Shown here piece after piece: positions 30,306 through 40,519 of a stretch of DNA of 64,000 bases; the first letter of the stretch is position 1, and each line of letters opens with the position of its first letter. The notes below the pieces were generated by a model. It saw only the letters and a program-made list of their open reading frames with translations. It ran no database searches and had not been told where the DNA came from. This DNA is from Ascarosepion bandense (taxonomy: Eukaryota; Mollusca; Cephalopoda; Sepiida; Sepiidae), in NCBI GenBank assembly GCA_037127315.1, contig JBBBDQ010000229.1, positions 62,501 through 126,500 of the forward strand, written 5' to 3'. The position numbers were made by a program, and so were the translations under genes.

Positions 30306-30802
30306 ACCTCCGAATGTTAACAACAACTGTGCTAGACTGCTACGTGATGTCAGTTCTTCAATACGGCTGTGAATGCTGGACAATATCATCGAAAATGAGG
30401 ACAAAACTGGAAGCGGCCGAAATGTGGTTCTACAGAAGGATGCTACGGATATCGTGGACTGAGCATACAAGCAACGACGAAGTGTTAGAAAGAATGGCAA
30501 CAAAAAGGAAATTGATGCTGAGCATCAGGAAGAGACAACTAAAGTTCCTGGGACATGCAATGAGGAAGGAGAGACTGGAGAACCTGATACTGACTGGACA
30601 GATAGAAGGAAGGAGAGACGGAGGAAGACAGCGGATAACATATTTGCAGGGTCTGATCAGGTGGATGACGGAACGGGGGTTGCCAGGAGCAACAGGAGCA
30701 AACATACTAAGAGCCACAAGGGATAGGGAGACGTGGAGATCCATGATCGCCTACGTCCTGAAGGGACAGGGCACATAGAAGAAGAAGAAGAAGAAGAAGA
30801 AG
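30306..30802 (+). pseudogene. LINE R C-terminal coding region and complete 3' end
   Basis: The clearest LINE R 3' end. The 154-codon frame has SVLQYGCECWTISS, LEAAEMWFYRRMLRISWTEH, RKRQLKFLGHAM, LENLILTGQIEGRRDG and RDRETWRSMIAYVLKGQ, the C-terminal tail typical of RTE-like (BovB-related) polyproteins downstream of the polymerase. It stops just before GGGCACATA and a run of about seven GAA units. The catalytic domain is missing upstream (5' truncation), but this stretch has no frameshift, so it is a relatively young insertion. Confidence 0.93.
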
Positions 30803-30927
30803 ACTTTACTGTCTATTGACTTCCATTAAAAAAAGAACTAAGGTTGGTGGTAAATGTACTCGGAACATAACTGACAATCGGTATATAATTCAGCTAGAAA
30901 CCACATGTTGTTTGTCCCTCTATTAGT

Positions 30928-31232
30928 CAGTTAAGTGCCATACCTGATACCCGCTTGGGCGGTCATATCTTCTTACGATTTATGACTGACGAGGCGGAAC
31001 ATTTTCCTTCAGTAGGTTGCAAATTCTTCCTGTGGTACATTGGTTGCCAACCAAGGCTTTAGAAACCAACCTATTCTGGTATTTAGCGCATAGTTAGAGA
31101 GAGAAGAAATGAAGTAATACCTATCGTAAGTGTATTTGTGCGTAAGTAAATACAACTAATTCAAGTCAAATCCGAACTCGGCTCTCTGATTTCTTGTTTC
31201 GAGACGATATCCACTGCCCCACAACGCACACC
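30928..31232 (-). mobile_element. SINE A, full length, diverged
   Basis: Plus-strand order: CAGTTAAGTGCCATACCTGA, CTTGGGCGGTCATATC, GGTTGCCAACCAAGGCTTTA, GTGCGTAAGTAAATACAACT, AACTCGGCTCTCTGATTTC, GATATCCACTGCCCCACAAC. All sections are present in reverse orientation. Confidence 0.9.
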
Positions 31233-31334
31233 CGATTTTCAGGAGACACAAATTTGAAATCTTTAGAATGACACATATCATTATTTTAACTCTCGAAAAG
31301 TGTGTGAATGTTTGAGCGTGTGAATGTGGGTCTA

Positions 31335-31342
31335 TGTGTGTG

Positions 31343-31382
<40 letters not shown>

Positions 31383-31383
31383 C
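31335..31383. repeat. GT microsatellite
   Basis: About 24 GT units with one T interruption. Confidence 0.97.
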
Positions 31384-31484
31384 TTGTAGAAGATATAATG
31401 CATTACTTGTGGTTTATACTACGCAAAAATAAAAAATAACACTAACAACGCTTTTTGACATATATATTTATCAAAATTAAACAA

Positions 31485-32190
31485 AAATGCTAATGAGGGA
31501 ATTTTTATTGAATAGAATTGCCATTGGCTTCTACGACAGCCACCAATTGACTTCAGAATCTCTTACAACTCTTCTGGGCGATCTTCTTGTTTAAGTTCAT
31601 GAATGCTGTCATAATTCTTGCCTTCAGTTCATCTTAGGTTTTACAAGAAGTTTTGTTGGTCTCTCTTTCAAATGCACCCCATCCATAATAATCAAAGGGG
31701 TTGCCATTTGAGGAGTTAGATGGCTATTTGTAGGGGTGATGTAATCGCAGAAAATGTGTGACAGCCATACTTGGTTCTCCTGTTTGGGTGGCATGTTGCC
31801 GAGTCTTGTTGCAAGACACTGGGGTCTTCCGTCAGCCGCCTCTTACACACGGCAGCACTACCTCTTTGTCATCTAAGACTTCGTGTTGAGTATGACTTCC
31901 TGTCGGAAGTTGAGGTATAACGTCACCATCTCTAGTGATTAATACAAACACCATGATGTTGTCTGGATATATGATCTTACCATTTCCGGTTTCCTTAGAA
32001 ACACACAAACACTCGGAAATATTCATTATATTGTAGTGGACTTTCCGGAATTAAGACCGTTTCTAAATTTCTGGCGGAGTTAATTGCGTCATTGTATTTT
32101 TCACATAAGGTGCCCAACTTACCCCACTATACTGTGCAGTTGACAAAATCAAAAACAAACCACACACATACGCTAAAAATATGAAATGGC
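31485..32190 (-). pseudogene. Tc1/mariner-superfamily transposase relic 2
   Basis: On the minus strand a 64-codon frame has NIMVFVLITRDGDVIPQLP, the VMVxGxxSxxGHxxPP-type block of this transposase group. Further downstream, across frameshifts, a NPFDYYGWGAFERET segment carries the third catalytic acidic position (PFDYY). Matches 35645-36317 and the older relic at 18.5-19.2 kb; the PxDYY...ERET block is also in the plus-strand remnant at 44885-45140. Inactive. Confidence 0.82.
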
Positions 32191-32321
32191 GACAATTTAC
32201 ACATCGCTGCCTGGATACACGTATGTGTGTATGTTTATATCGACTTTACTGTTTATATCCATAGACAATATATCCTAGTGACAAAGAAATCATCATTCAT
32301 AAAGAGACAAAATTTTTCAAA

Positions 32322-32326
<5 letters not shown>

Positions 32327-32364
<38 letters not shown>
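32327..32364. repeat. ATCT microsatellite
   Basis: About nine ATCT units. Confidence 0.97.
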
Positions 32365-32494
32365 GCTCTCATTAGGATTGAGCTCCCTAGAGAGGAAAAT
32401 TTTAAAAACATTTACCACTTCTGCGATCTTCGTGTTACTCTTCTCAGTAAAGAATTAGGTTCTCTCGATGACTGGCGTGTCTATATACTGCATA

Positions 32495-32516
32495 TATATA
32501 TATATATATATATATA
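32495..32516. repeat. Short TA microsatellite
   Basis: Eleven TA units just left of a SINE C copy. Confidence 0.95.
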
Positions 32517-32544
32517 ATACGCTAAAATTTCCCTTCTCACATTC

Positions 32545-32679
32545 CATGAGCCCATGGCTTAGGGAGCAGGGACTCCGACACCAAACTGGTCGAGTTTCGA
32601 TCTCGGCTGGAAGCAGGTCCATGTGCTCAGTCACACTGATGATCTGTGATACATCGAAAACAGGGTTGTATGTGGATTA

Positions 32680-32683
<4 letters not shown>
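32545..32683 (+). mobile_element. SINE C, TA-tailed
   Basis: GAGCCCATGGCTTAGGGAGC (A-box region), GTCGAGTTTCGATCTCGG (B box), CACTGATGATCTGTGATAC, then GTGGATTACTA and 25 TA units. Same order as 61645-61782. Confidence 0.82.

Positions 32684-32732
<49 letters not shown>
32684..32732. repeat. TA tail of SINE C
   Basis: About 25 TA units directly following SINE C. Confidence 0.95.
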
Positions 32733-32736
<4 letters not shown>

Positions 32737-33122
32737 GCACATAAAAAATCAAATTTTCCAAGATCGTATACACATTTCAACAAGTGAGACCAACCTCGCA
32801 TCATCGACAATCATAATCATTATGGTAAAATACAATTATTCGTTTAAGTTTGTGTATGTGTAAAGACAAAAGAAATAATGGTAGCGAAAAGAACAGAAAA
32901 AAAAGGAAAAGAAGAAGAAAAGAAAAAGGGGAGATAAAAGGGAGGGAGAGAAAAATGTTTGTCAGATTGGCAGGCAAGAGAATACTGCAAAATGGAGGGA
33001 GAAGACTTTGATATATATATATACTCGATACGATAAATCTATAGTTTGTGAGAGAAGAAAGTAATGAGGAAATACCTGAAATTTCAGAATAAAGGAGGTA
33101 GTTTTAAAGAATTGTAAACACT
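32733..33122. other. Unassigned stretch with purine-rich patch
   Basis: 32870-33000 is A/G-rich (AAAGGAAAAGAAGAAG). No gene or element recognised. Confidence 0.5.
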
Positions 33123-33437
33123 TTTATGGATGTGCGTTGCGGTGCATTGGATATCGGCTCGCAACGAGATATCGGGGAGCCGAGTTCGAATTCCAGTTGA
33201 ATTCATTGCATTCAATTACGCGCGAATCCCCTTGGGAAAGGTATTAATCCGTCTATTCCTTCCAGTTATGGGTTAAATAACAGGACAGATTGGGTTCTAT
33301 AGCCTTGGTCGACAACCAGTCTACCGCAGAAAGCAATGGCAACCTACTGCGGGATAATCTTCTGCCCAGTCAGTCATGTCTCTTTCGAGACATGATCGCC
33401 CAAGCGTGTATCATGTATGGCATTTAACTAACTAAAC
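33123..33437 (+). mobile_element. SINE A, full length, well preserved
   Basis: One of the two best copies. Head GTGCGTTGCGGTGCATTGGA and GAGTTCGAATTCCAGTTGAA, linker CCCCTTGGGAAAGGTATTAA, body CCAGTTATGGGTTAAATAAC and AGTCTACCGCAGAAAGCAAT, tail TCTCTTTCGAGACATGATCG (a short hairpin TCTC-TTTC-GAGA) and GTATCATGTATGGCATTTAA. Confidence 0.95.
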
Positions 33438-33439
33438 AC

Positions 33440-33909
33440 TTTTATAATTCGAAAATATATTTTCAGATATGTTTACATCTGAACATTATTTTGGATTTTT
33501 CATTTATTAACTTTTCTCGTTCTGGAAATAATGTTATGGCTAACTTCTCTTTTTGGCACAATCTACAGACATCACCACCATTGTAAAATCTGGCATTTTT
33601 TTTAATAACGACCCTGGCATGACATGGAATATATTACAAAAAGCAAAATTTCAGTTATTTTAAAGTCCTACGTTCTGAAAATCATTTTTGTAAGTTTTTT
33701 AAAAAGAAAAAAAAACACATTGGAGAATCAGTTGATTTAAAACGTCTGAAGACACCGTACGTTTGAAATCTAGCTTGTGTAATCGACTGACAACCAAATG
33801 AAAATATCTAATAGCTCTACATTATATATGTATTGATAACTTTTTAACCTAACTGTATATTTTAATCTAGTCTAATTTAATTTTCACCAATAACTGTCTA
33901 ATAATAATA

Positions 33910-33911
<2 letters not shown>
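33440..33911. other. Unassigned AT-rich stretch
   Basis: No repeat family or frame recognised. Confidence 0.45.

Positions 33912-33913
<2 letters not shown>

Positions 33914-33981
<68 letters not shown>
33914..33981. repeat. Compound CA then TA microsatellite
   Basis: About 18 CA units followed by about 15 TA units. Confidence 0.98.
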
Positions 33982-33986
<5 letters not shown>

Positions 33987-34107
33987 AACTGAAGCGTGAA
34001 ATACTATATAGCGTATAGTCGAATCTAGATAAAAACATTAGTTCCCATTTTATCAACGCAGTTAAATATGACAGTACGTAGATGAGGGTGCGCTTGCGAT
34101 CATTGGG

Positions 34108-34420
34108 TCAGTCAGTTAGTTAAGTGCCATACGTGATACACGCTTGGGCGATCATATCCCGAAAGAGACATGACTGACTGGGCAAAAGATTATCCCGCAG
34201 TAGGTGGCCATTGCTTTCTGCGGTAGACTAGTTGCCAGCCAAAGCTATAGAACTCAGACTATCCTATTATTTAACCCATAACTGGAGGGAATAGACGGAT
34301 TAATACCTTTCTCAAGGGTATTTGTGCGTAAGTGAATGCAAGATATTCAACTTGAATTCGTACCTGGTTTCCCGATTTGTCATTCCGAGAAGATATCCAC
34401 TGCACTACAATGGGGACTGT
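34108..34420 (-). mobile_element. SINE A, full length
   Basis: Plus-strand order: CAGTTAGTTAAGTGCCATAC, GTGATACACGCTTGGGCGAT, GGGCAAAAGATTATCCCGC, CCCATAACTGGAGGGAATAG, CTCAAGGGTATTTGTGCGTA, ending GATATCCACTGCACTACAAT. Reverse orientation. Confidence 0.93.
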
Positions 34421-34493
34421 AACTAATACCTTACAACTGGAAATATGGTTCGGTTTTAAAGAAGATTTGAAGTATTGATACGCTATAATAAAA

Positions 34494-34519
34494 CACACAC
34501 ACACACACACACACACACA
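34494..34519. repeat. CA microsatellite
   Basis: Thirteen CA units. Confidence 0.95.
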
Positions 34520-34866
34520 AGTAAATAAGTAAGTTAAACATAAAAAATATAAGATCAATATCTAACAGCATAACTACCGGCATAGTGTATGGTTATGAGT
34601 TTGTCTCTGCTTCATTTTTCAGAAGCGCTCGTGTTCAGAATTCAGACATCAGATAAACACCGTACTTTTCAGACTCTTGAACGATATGGAAGACTTTCCC
34701 GAATTATTCTATTTCCCCATTATTCTATTTTGCCCTGTGCCAATCTAAGATGGCAAATTTCATAAGAACTGATAAGATTGTTTATGCAGACGTGTATCAG
34801 TAAATACGGCAATACGCACAGTCTATTATTTTTATGAAATTACTCCAATGAAATTGCCTTTCGTTT

Positions 34867-34919
<53 letters not shown>

Positions 34920-35644
34920 ATTTTACTTTCTGCTCTCTGCACATGATTACCGACATTAACAAACATGGCCGCCAGATCGGCTTGTGCATCTCCCTAAGGT
35001 AAAAAATGCAATTTCCTACATTAGTTACTCCTTATTTTGGATAGAATGAAGAAGAAGAAAAAATGGTCGTCTTAATTTGTGCTTTTCATCAATTTAACAT
35101 TTTCTTTGTTTATTGTTATTGTTCCCAGCAATGTCGTTATCGCTGGCATTCTTTCTCCTCGGTTATTTTTTTCTTTCTTCTCCTGATTCTATATAAACCA
35201 TTTTACTTTTGCTGTCTTGTTTTTCTTTTCCCGAAACTTTAAACTCCATTTCCTCCATCGCCAATCCTCTCCTCATAGCAATAATAATTCAGAAGAAATA
35301 TCTATTTCTCTATCTGCAAATTAGGGCAACAGTTACTGTAGCCTCGCAGGTTCCATTCCTCATTGTGTGATATACATATCAGGCGAAGCGAGGCAAAGTA
35401 AATATCCCCGGGGATAGATTGTTTCTCTCGCTGGCCTCCTTCGGCCCTAAGGAATGACCAACAAGTGGTGCGAAGTGCAACAATGATGATTACTTTTGTA
35501 AATATGTGAAAGTAGCCGATATGAAACGACGGTTAGCAGGAGATTATCGAAAGGTATTTTATGCACTGAATAAAGTGTCATTTAACATATGCGAAAATAG
35601 AAATATATATATATATATATATTTAACAAATTTACACAAAAATC
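34520..35644. other. Unassigned stretch with TA tracts
   Basis: TA tracts at 34871-34917 and 35602-35622. 35400-35470 has a local GC-richer patch (CCCCGGGGATAG, CTGGCCTCCTTCGGCCCTAAGG) with short palindromes, unlike the surroundings. No gene recognised. Confidence 0.45.
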
Positions 35645-36317
35645 TTCTTGAAATGCTAATGAGTAAAATTGTTCAATAAAACCGCCACTTCATTCATGCA
35701 AGGCCTCGAAAAGATTTTGTTTGTCTCTTGAAGAACTGTGCTCTATCCATAATAATGAAAATGTTCACAGTTTGGGGAGTTAGGTGGTCAAATATATGTG
35801 ATGATGTGGTGGCAGAAATTATCTGATATTCATGACTAGGCTTTTCTGTAAGTGTGGGATGGTAAAGAGTCATTTGGCAGGATATAGGATCTTCCAGCAG
35901 TCACACATTTAATACTCTTCAGGGCAGTAAATGTTGAATCTGAGACCCTTACCAAACAATTCGAATGTTCTTTCCTTATCAGAACAATCGGGGTAACATT
36001 TCCGGTCTGCCGTAACTTCGTAATTACCATTAAACTTATGGTGACAGATATCTATGAGACAGACTGGATTCAACAGCCTTGGTTGGTAACCATTCTATCG
36101 CAGAAAGCAATGACAAACTACTGCGGGAAAATATTCTGCCCAGTCAGTTACGTCTCTTTTGAGATATGATCATCCAAGAATGTATCACGTATGGCAATTA
36201 ATTAACTGAACTGCCTTATGGTACTTTTTTCTCCACAGAGTGCTCCAACTGTCTGCACTATAATATGTAGTCGACACAATCAAAACAGTCATTACTCTTT
36301 CGCGAAATTAAAAGTAT
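35645..36317 (-). pseudogene. Tc1/mariner-superfamily transposase relic 3, split by a SINE
   Basis: The minus frame 35836-36030 has GNVTPIVLIRK aligned with relic 2's GDVIPQLP block and CVTAGRSYILPNDSLPSHT, the GRPYVFQQDSAPSHT-type motif in which the Asp (NDSLPSH) is the second catalytic residue. A SINE A body lies at 36056-36212 and the relic resumes after it (TGGTACTTTTTTCTCCACAG). Its right end is cut by the 5' LTR at 36318. Confidence 0.8.
36056..36212 (+). mobile_element. SINE A body and tail, headless, nested in transposase relic 3
   Basis: GAGACAGACTGGATTCAACA, AACCATTCTATCGCAGAAAG, CAAACTACTGCGGGAAAATA, GAATGTATCACGTATGGCAA. The 5' half including pol III boxes is missing, consistent with 5' truncation on insertion. 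Confidence 0.88.
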
Positions 36318-36616
36318 TGTAGCGGAACATCCTATCCTACCCCGTATTTCATATGGTCTAGTCTATAAAAGACTGACTAGGGGCATACGTCGGCATACGT
36401 TGCTAGACGGAAGCATACGTCACTAGACGGACGCATACGTCATAGGCGGAGACATTTTCTACTTGATCGTTATTCCTGTTACTAAACGTTGATTGTTCTT
36501 GTACGCATATTGGTTTATTGTACTGTTGTATAATAGATCTCTTCTAATCTATCTTCAGTGTTAAGTATTATTCTTACACTATTCTTTTTCCTGTTATTCC
36601 TTCCCAGGATATAACA
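36318..36616 (+). repeat. 5' LTR
   Basis: From TGTAGCGG to GGATATAACA. It contains a TATA box (CTATAAAAGACTG at about 36364) and, just downstream, four reiterations of a GCATACGTC-type core within ~20-base units (36383-36450). A homologous LTR starts at 39726. The left limit is uncertain by three bases, because the 3' LTR could start three bases earlier at TGTTGTAG. Confidence 0.95.
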
Positions 36617-36640
36617 GATTGGCGACGAAGATTTGACAGT
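36617..36640 (+). promoter_or_regulatory. Candidate primer binding site
   Basis: GATTGGCGACGAAGATTTG directly follows the 5' LTR. TTGGCGACGA-GAT is a common start of the internal region in metazoan gypsy elements; the tRNA it would pair with was not determined. Confidence 0.6.
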
Positions 36641-36849
36641 TAGGTGGCGCTTGCCAAAATAACAGATTGGTAAAAAAGATGCGTCATTTACGCGAAGCTC
36701 GCCAAATATCAGTTTCGTGACCAAGATTTGAAAGGTTGACGCGAAAAGAAAAATAAGGTAACAGGTAGTTTTTTTAACCCCTCATAAAAAAAAGTTTATT
36801 GTTCTTGCCGAAGAGTATAACTTATTGGTCATCTGTACATATAAATAAT

Positions 36850-37448
36850 ATGGAACAATTAGCTGAATTTGCAAAGACGCTGAGCGGATCGGTCCAGCAG
36901 TTAGTGCAACAACAGCATATTCAACAAAAATACAAAGAGAGCTCCAAAACAACTATTAAAGCAACAGGAAAGTCAACAAAAACTATAAACGGATCTCCAA
37001 CGACAAATGATACTTCAACAAGAGGTTTTGAAAAAATGGTATTAAAGCAGGGCGAACCGAAGGAAGGTTTTTGAGTCTTCTCTGCGGAGGTATTTCAATT
37101 CCTCTTACAGAATGTGTATACAAACCTGAAGAAACTAATTACTTTTCCTTCGTACTATAAAAGATACGAAACGATTTTTCCGAGACGGTGCAAAGCATGG
37201 ACCGACGAGGAAAAAATAATGCTTCTATTACAAAAGATAGGAACTCAGGAGAATATGAAACACACAAACTTTATTTTACCGAAAAACAAGAAGACATTTC
37301 GTTCGACGAAACGGTTGAAATTTTGTTGAAAATGTTTGGAGGAAGGGAAAGCTTGTTCTACACACGATATAAGTGTTTAAATATCGTAAATGAAGAACAT
37401 GAAGTATTTGTTACGTACGCTGGAAAAGTTAACTCTCAATGCGAATAG
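36850..37448 (+). pseudogene. Gag (capsid-region) remnant
   Basis: Starts at an ATG with MEQLAEFAKTL and a Gln-rich stretch (QQLVQQQHIQQK). Further on, in another frame (37188-37448), a block containing FDETVEILLKMFGG, FYTRYKCLNIV and VFVTYAGKVN has the pattern of gypsy capsid C-terminal regions. At least two frameshifts and a stop after NSQCE separate it from the nucleocapsid frame. Confidence 0.82.
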
Positions 37449-37475
37449 TTTCAAATTAAAGATATCAAAGAAGAC

Positions 37476-37973
37476 ATGTTTAAATGTTTAATCTTTGTAC
37501 AAGCGTTAATGGCACCGAAAGTTAAGGAAGTACGTTCTAAGATTCTCACAATGTTGGATCGGGATGCAGAAATAACGCTACAGAAAGTATCGGAAGAATG
37601 CCAAAAATTGATAAACATTAAAAGAGGTAATGTTTGTATTGAAGAAAAAATCGTTGCTCGAATTCATAAAGTTAAGCAACAGGCCTACGAAAAGGGAAAA
37701 CCATACTGCAATGCATGTGGCAAAACTAATCACGTCACAAGTAAATGTTATTGTAGAGATAAAATATGCTTTGAATGTATGAAGAAGGGGCACAAAGCAG
37801 TGATGTGTAGGAAAAAAAGGGACCGAAAGTCCAAAAGGATAAATACTGTGGTAATGAAGAGAGTCACAAAGGATTTCGGTACTAGAAAGTACGTGGACAT
37901 AAAAATAAATGGACGAAATGTCACTTGTTTACTGGATACCGGAAGTGATACAGTAGATGAATATACCTGGTAA
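37476..37973 (+). pseudogene. Nucleocapsid zinc knuckles and aspartic protease start
   Basis: The 165-codon frame starts in the capsid tail (MFKCLIFVQAL), then has two CCHC zinc knuckles, CNACGKTNHVTSKC and CFECMKKGHKAVMC, which bind the genomic RNA in this family. After a basic linker comes CLLDTGSDT, the aspartic protease active site (DTG). The frame ends at a stop just after the active site; protease sequence continues beyond it, across the stop, to about 38155. Confidence 0.93.
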
Positions 37974-38166
37974 AAAATAAGCCGACCAGAGTTACAGAAA
38001 AGTAAAAACATTGCAAGAGATATTTCAGGTAATAAATTAAAATTCAAAGGTGAATTTTTCGCGAAAGTAGCATTTGACGGCATAGTACACAAGACTAAAA
38101 TCTATGCTATTTTAGGAAAGAATATAAATGTATTTGGTATAGATTTAATCGTGTTATTTAATTTAT

Positions 38167-38586
38167 GTGAGAGCGTTTGTGCTGCAAACCGACGATAAAC
38201 CGTTATTATCGATATTTGGGTCGAAAAATGGTGAACCAACTCATTCAGCAAACAGGCTACAAAGATGGTCTGTAATTTTGTTAAATTACAATTTCAAAAT
38301 GAAACTTATTCCATCTAAAGAAATTGCACTTGCGGACTGTCTGTCAAGACTGATTCCAAAAAAGCCTGAATTGCTAGAAGAAACGGTGATAGCGGCGCTG
38401 AAAGAAGAAAAGGATCTAAAGGATGTACCAGTAAACACCGTTAGCGTATTACCAGTAACACCGGAAGAAATTGAAAAAATAGCGAAAACAGATGACTGTA
38501 TTGCTAATATGATGAAGCAAGTAAAAGGAAATAAAGAAAATAAGGAGGAAAAGTTTCACTATTTTCAATTTCTAACGAGACAATGA
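38167..38586 (+). pseudogene. RNase H C-terminal part and linker to integrase
   Basis: Starts FVLQTDDKPLLSIFGSKNG, where the aspartate in the QTDxKPL motif belongs to the RNase H site, then ANRLQRW and ALADCLSRLIP, the usual end of the RT/RNase H region. A Glu/Lys-rich linker of about 60 residues follows. Everything upstream of LQTDD, including the polymerase domain, is missing. Confidence 0.92.
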
Positions 38587-39253
38587 TGTATGCTCAGAGA
38601 GTGGTAATACCAAGGGTGTTAAGAAAAAGTATTTTAAAAGAATTTAATCTGGGTCATCCAGGCATATCACGAATGAAGTCCTTAATGAGGAGTTAGGTGT
38701 ACTGGCCTAGATTGGACCAAGATATCGAAGAATTGGTGGAACAGTGTAAAGGCTGTCAGCTAGTAGCTAAATCATCACCCATAAAAACGCAGCCGTGGCC
38801 TGAAACGGATGTGTCGTGGTCACGAATACATGTGGACTATGCAAGACCAATAAAAGGAGAATATTATCTAATCATGGAGGATATTTTTTCCAAATGGCCT
38901 GCAGTATATAAATTCAAGCGACCAACAGCGGCAATCACAATAAAGGCTTTAAATGAAGTATTTAGCCGACTGGGGTGCCAAATACAATCGTAAGTGATAA
39001 CGGTACGATGTTCACAGGATCTGAGTTTAAAAGCTATTGCGAGGCGTTAGCCATGGAACATGTAACGACACTTGCATATAATCCGAGGTCAAATGGGCCG
39101 GCGGAAAGTTTTATCGATATATTCAAAAGAGCAATGAAAAAAGCGGACGGAATTGACACTGATGATAAAAATATTCAAACTTTGTTGATGGTGTATAGGA
39201 TTACACCCAATCACAATATCAATAGTTATTTATCACCTGTGGAGGTAATGTAA
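38587..39253 (+). pseudogene. Integrase N-terminal zinc and catalytic domains
   Basis: Zinc domain: NLGHPGISRMKSL, a stop, then VYWPRLDQDIEEL and CKGCQ. The first His of the HHCC set appears replaced by Asn (FNLGH). Catalytic core (38697-38993 then 39253 in a shifted frame): HVDYARP (first Asp), IVSDNGTMF (second Asp), NGPAESF (Glu), so the DDE triad is still readable although a frameshift near 38980 splits it. Confidence 0.93.
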
Positions 39254-39725
39254 GCAAGAAAAATGAGATCAATCTTTGATAAGCTATTACGAAAAGAAAG
39301 GCAAAAGACCTTGAGAAAACCAAATTCGGATATAGAATATTTCAAAGAAGGCGATAAATTTTCTTTAAAGACTATCGGTCAGGAAAGTGTTTGTGGGAAG
39401 ACGGAATAGTAAGTCGTAGAATCTATATAGTGCAAGGACAGAAGTTTGGCTGCAAAAGACACCTAAATCAGTAAAGACCCCGATTCGTGGAAACCGTCAA
39501 TAAGGAATATGAGATACCAATGGTGTTTTTTTACGATACGTTTGAAATTAAATCACCCGCGAACGTGGAAGTACCGATGGAGGTAACTAATGATCCTCCT
39601 GAAAGTGAGGACACAAGGAGAAGAAGTAAGAGAAAAATAAAGAATCAAAACAAAAATTCCCAAATCCCAAAAGAAAAAAATATTGAGCAAAATTCCACGA
39701 AGAATTTAGCTTTTTGGGAAGGTGT
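39254..39725 (+). pseudogene. Integrase C-terminal tail
   Basis: Split frames give EGDKF, GKCLWEDGIVSRRI, QKFGCKRHLNQ and then from 39487 ETVNKEYEIPMVFF and a Lys/Arg-rich tail. The frame runs on into the 3' LTR to 39798, as is common for pol ORFs in this group. The purine-rich GGGAAGG just before the LTR is the likely polypurine tract. Confidence 0.85.
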
Positions 39726-40031
39726 TGTAGAGGAACATCCTATCCTACATCCTATTCTATCCTATAATAGATATGGTCTAGTCTATAAAAGACTGTGACT
39801 AGTGGCATACGTCAGCATACGTCACTAGATAGAAGCATACGTCACTAGACGGACGTCATAAGCGGAGACATTTTCTACTTGATCGTTATTCCTGTTTCTA
39901 TACGTTGATTGCTCTTGTACATCTATTAGTTTATTGTACTGTTGTATAATAAATCTCTTCTAATCTATCTTCAGTGTTAAGTATTATTCTTAAATATTCA
40001 TTTCCCTGTTATTCCTTTCCGGGATACAACA
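39726..40031 (+). repeat. 3' LTR
   Basis: From TGTAGAGG to GGATACAACA. Same TATA box (CTATAAAAGACTG) and GCATACGTC repeats as the 5' LTR. It differs by substitutions and small indels, including a longer CCTATCCTACATCCTATTC block near its start. AATAAA is present here (AATAGA in the 5' LTR). Confidence 0.95.
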
Positions 40032-40036
40032 AGCAT

Positions 40037-40519
40037 AAAATGTGGACAATGTATCCATCGCAGCTTATCTATTATACGGGTGGCGACTGTTGACAGCAAA
40101 TTATATATTTTGCAAGGGTCTGCTGTACGGCTTTCCGTGATCACTGCAATTAAGTTACAACTTTACAATATGGAACCTTAACTGAAAACATTTAAACACT
40201 TTTCCTCAAAAAACAGTAAACATTTGGGAAAAAAAATGCACCATTATTTACCATGTTAAACCATAATTTTTATATTGTGTGCAATACCACGGTTCAAAAA
40301 TTGATCAGCCCTAATGTCAGGGTTGATTGGTTTTTGAGTTTTGTGTAGCAATCAGTATAAGTTAAAGAAATTTCTTAATTTCAAAACATGCAAAAGACAG
40401 CAGGAACCATTCCACTACCTATCCTAAGTCATGACAATTTCCAGATAATTAAACATCACCCAATAAATCCGGGGCCTAACTAATAAAACAACAGCTTTTA
40501 GGCAAAATTCAACGTTATT
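40037..40519. other. Unassigned stretch right of the LTR element
   Basis: No frame or repeat recognised; part of it may be the 3' untranslated side of the mariner relic that follows. Confidence 0.4.

Larger units (their letters stand above)
36318..40031 (+). mobile_element. Ty3/gypsy-type LTR retrotransposon, RT-deleted
   Basis: Two ~300-base LTRs bound a 3.1-kb interior with gag-like, nucleocapsid, protease, RNase H tail and integrase segments in the standard gypsy order. The flanking 5-mers AGTAT (36313-36317) and AGCAT (40032-40036) differ at one base and fit a target duplication. The interior is missing the whole reverse transcriptase domain: the frame passes from a protease/RT linker directly to the RNase H C-terminus near 38160. 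Frameshifts and stops make it non-autonomous. It inserted in a transposase relic. Confidence 0.96.
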
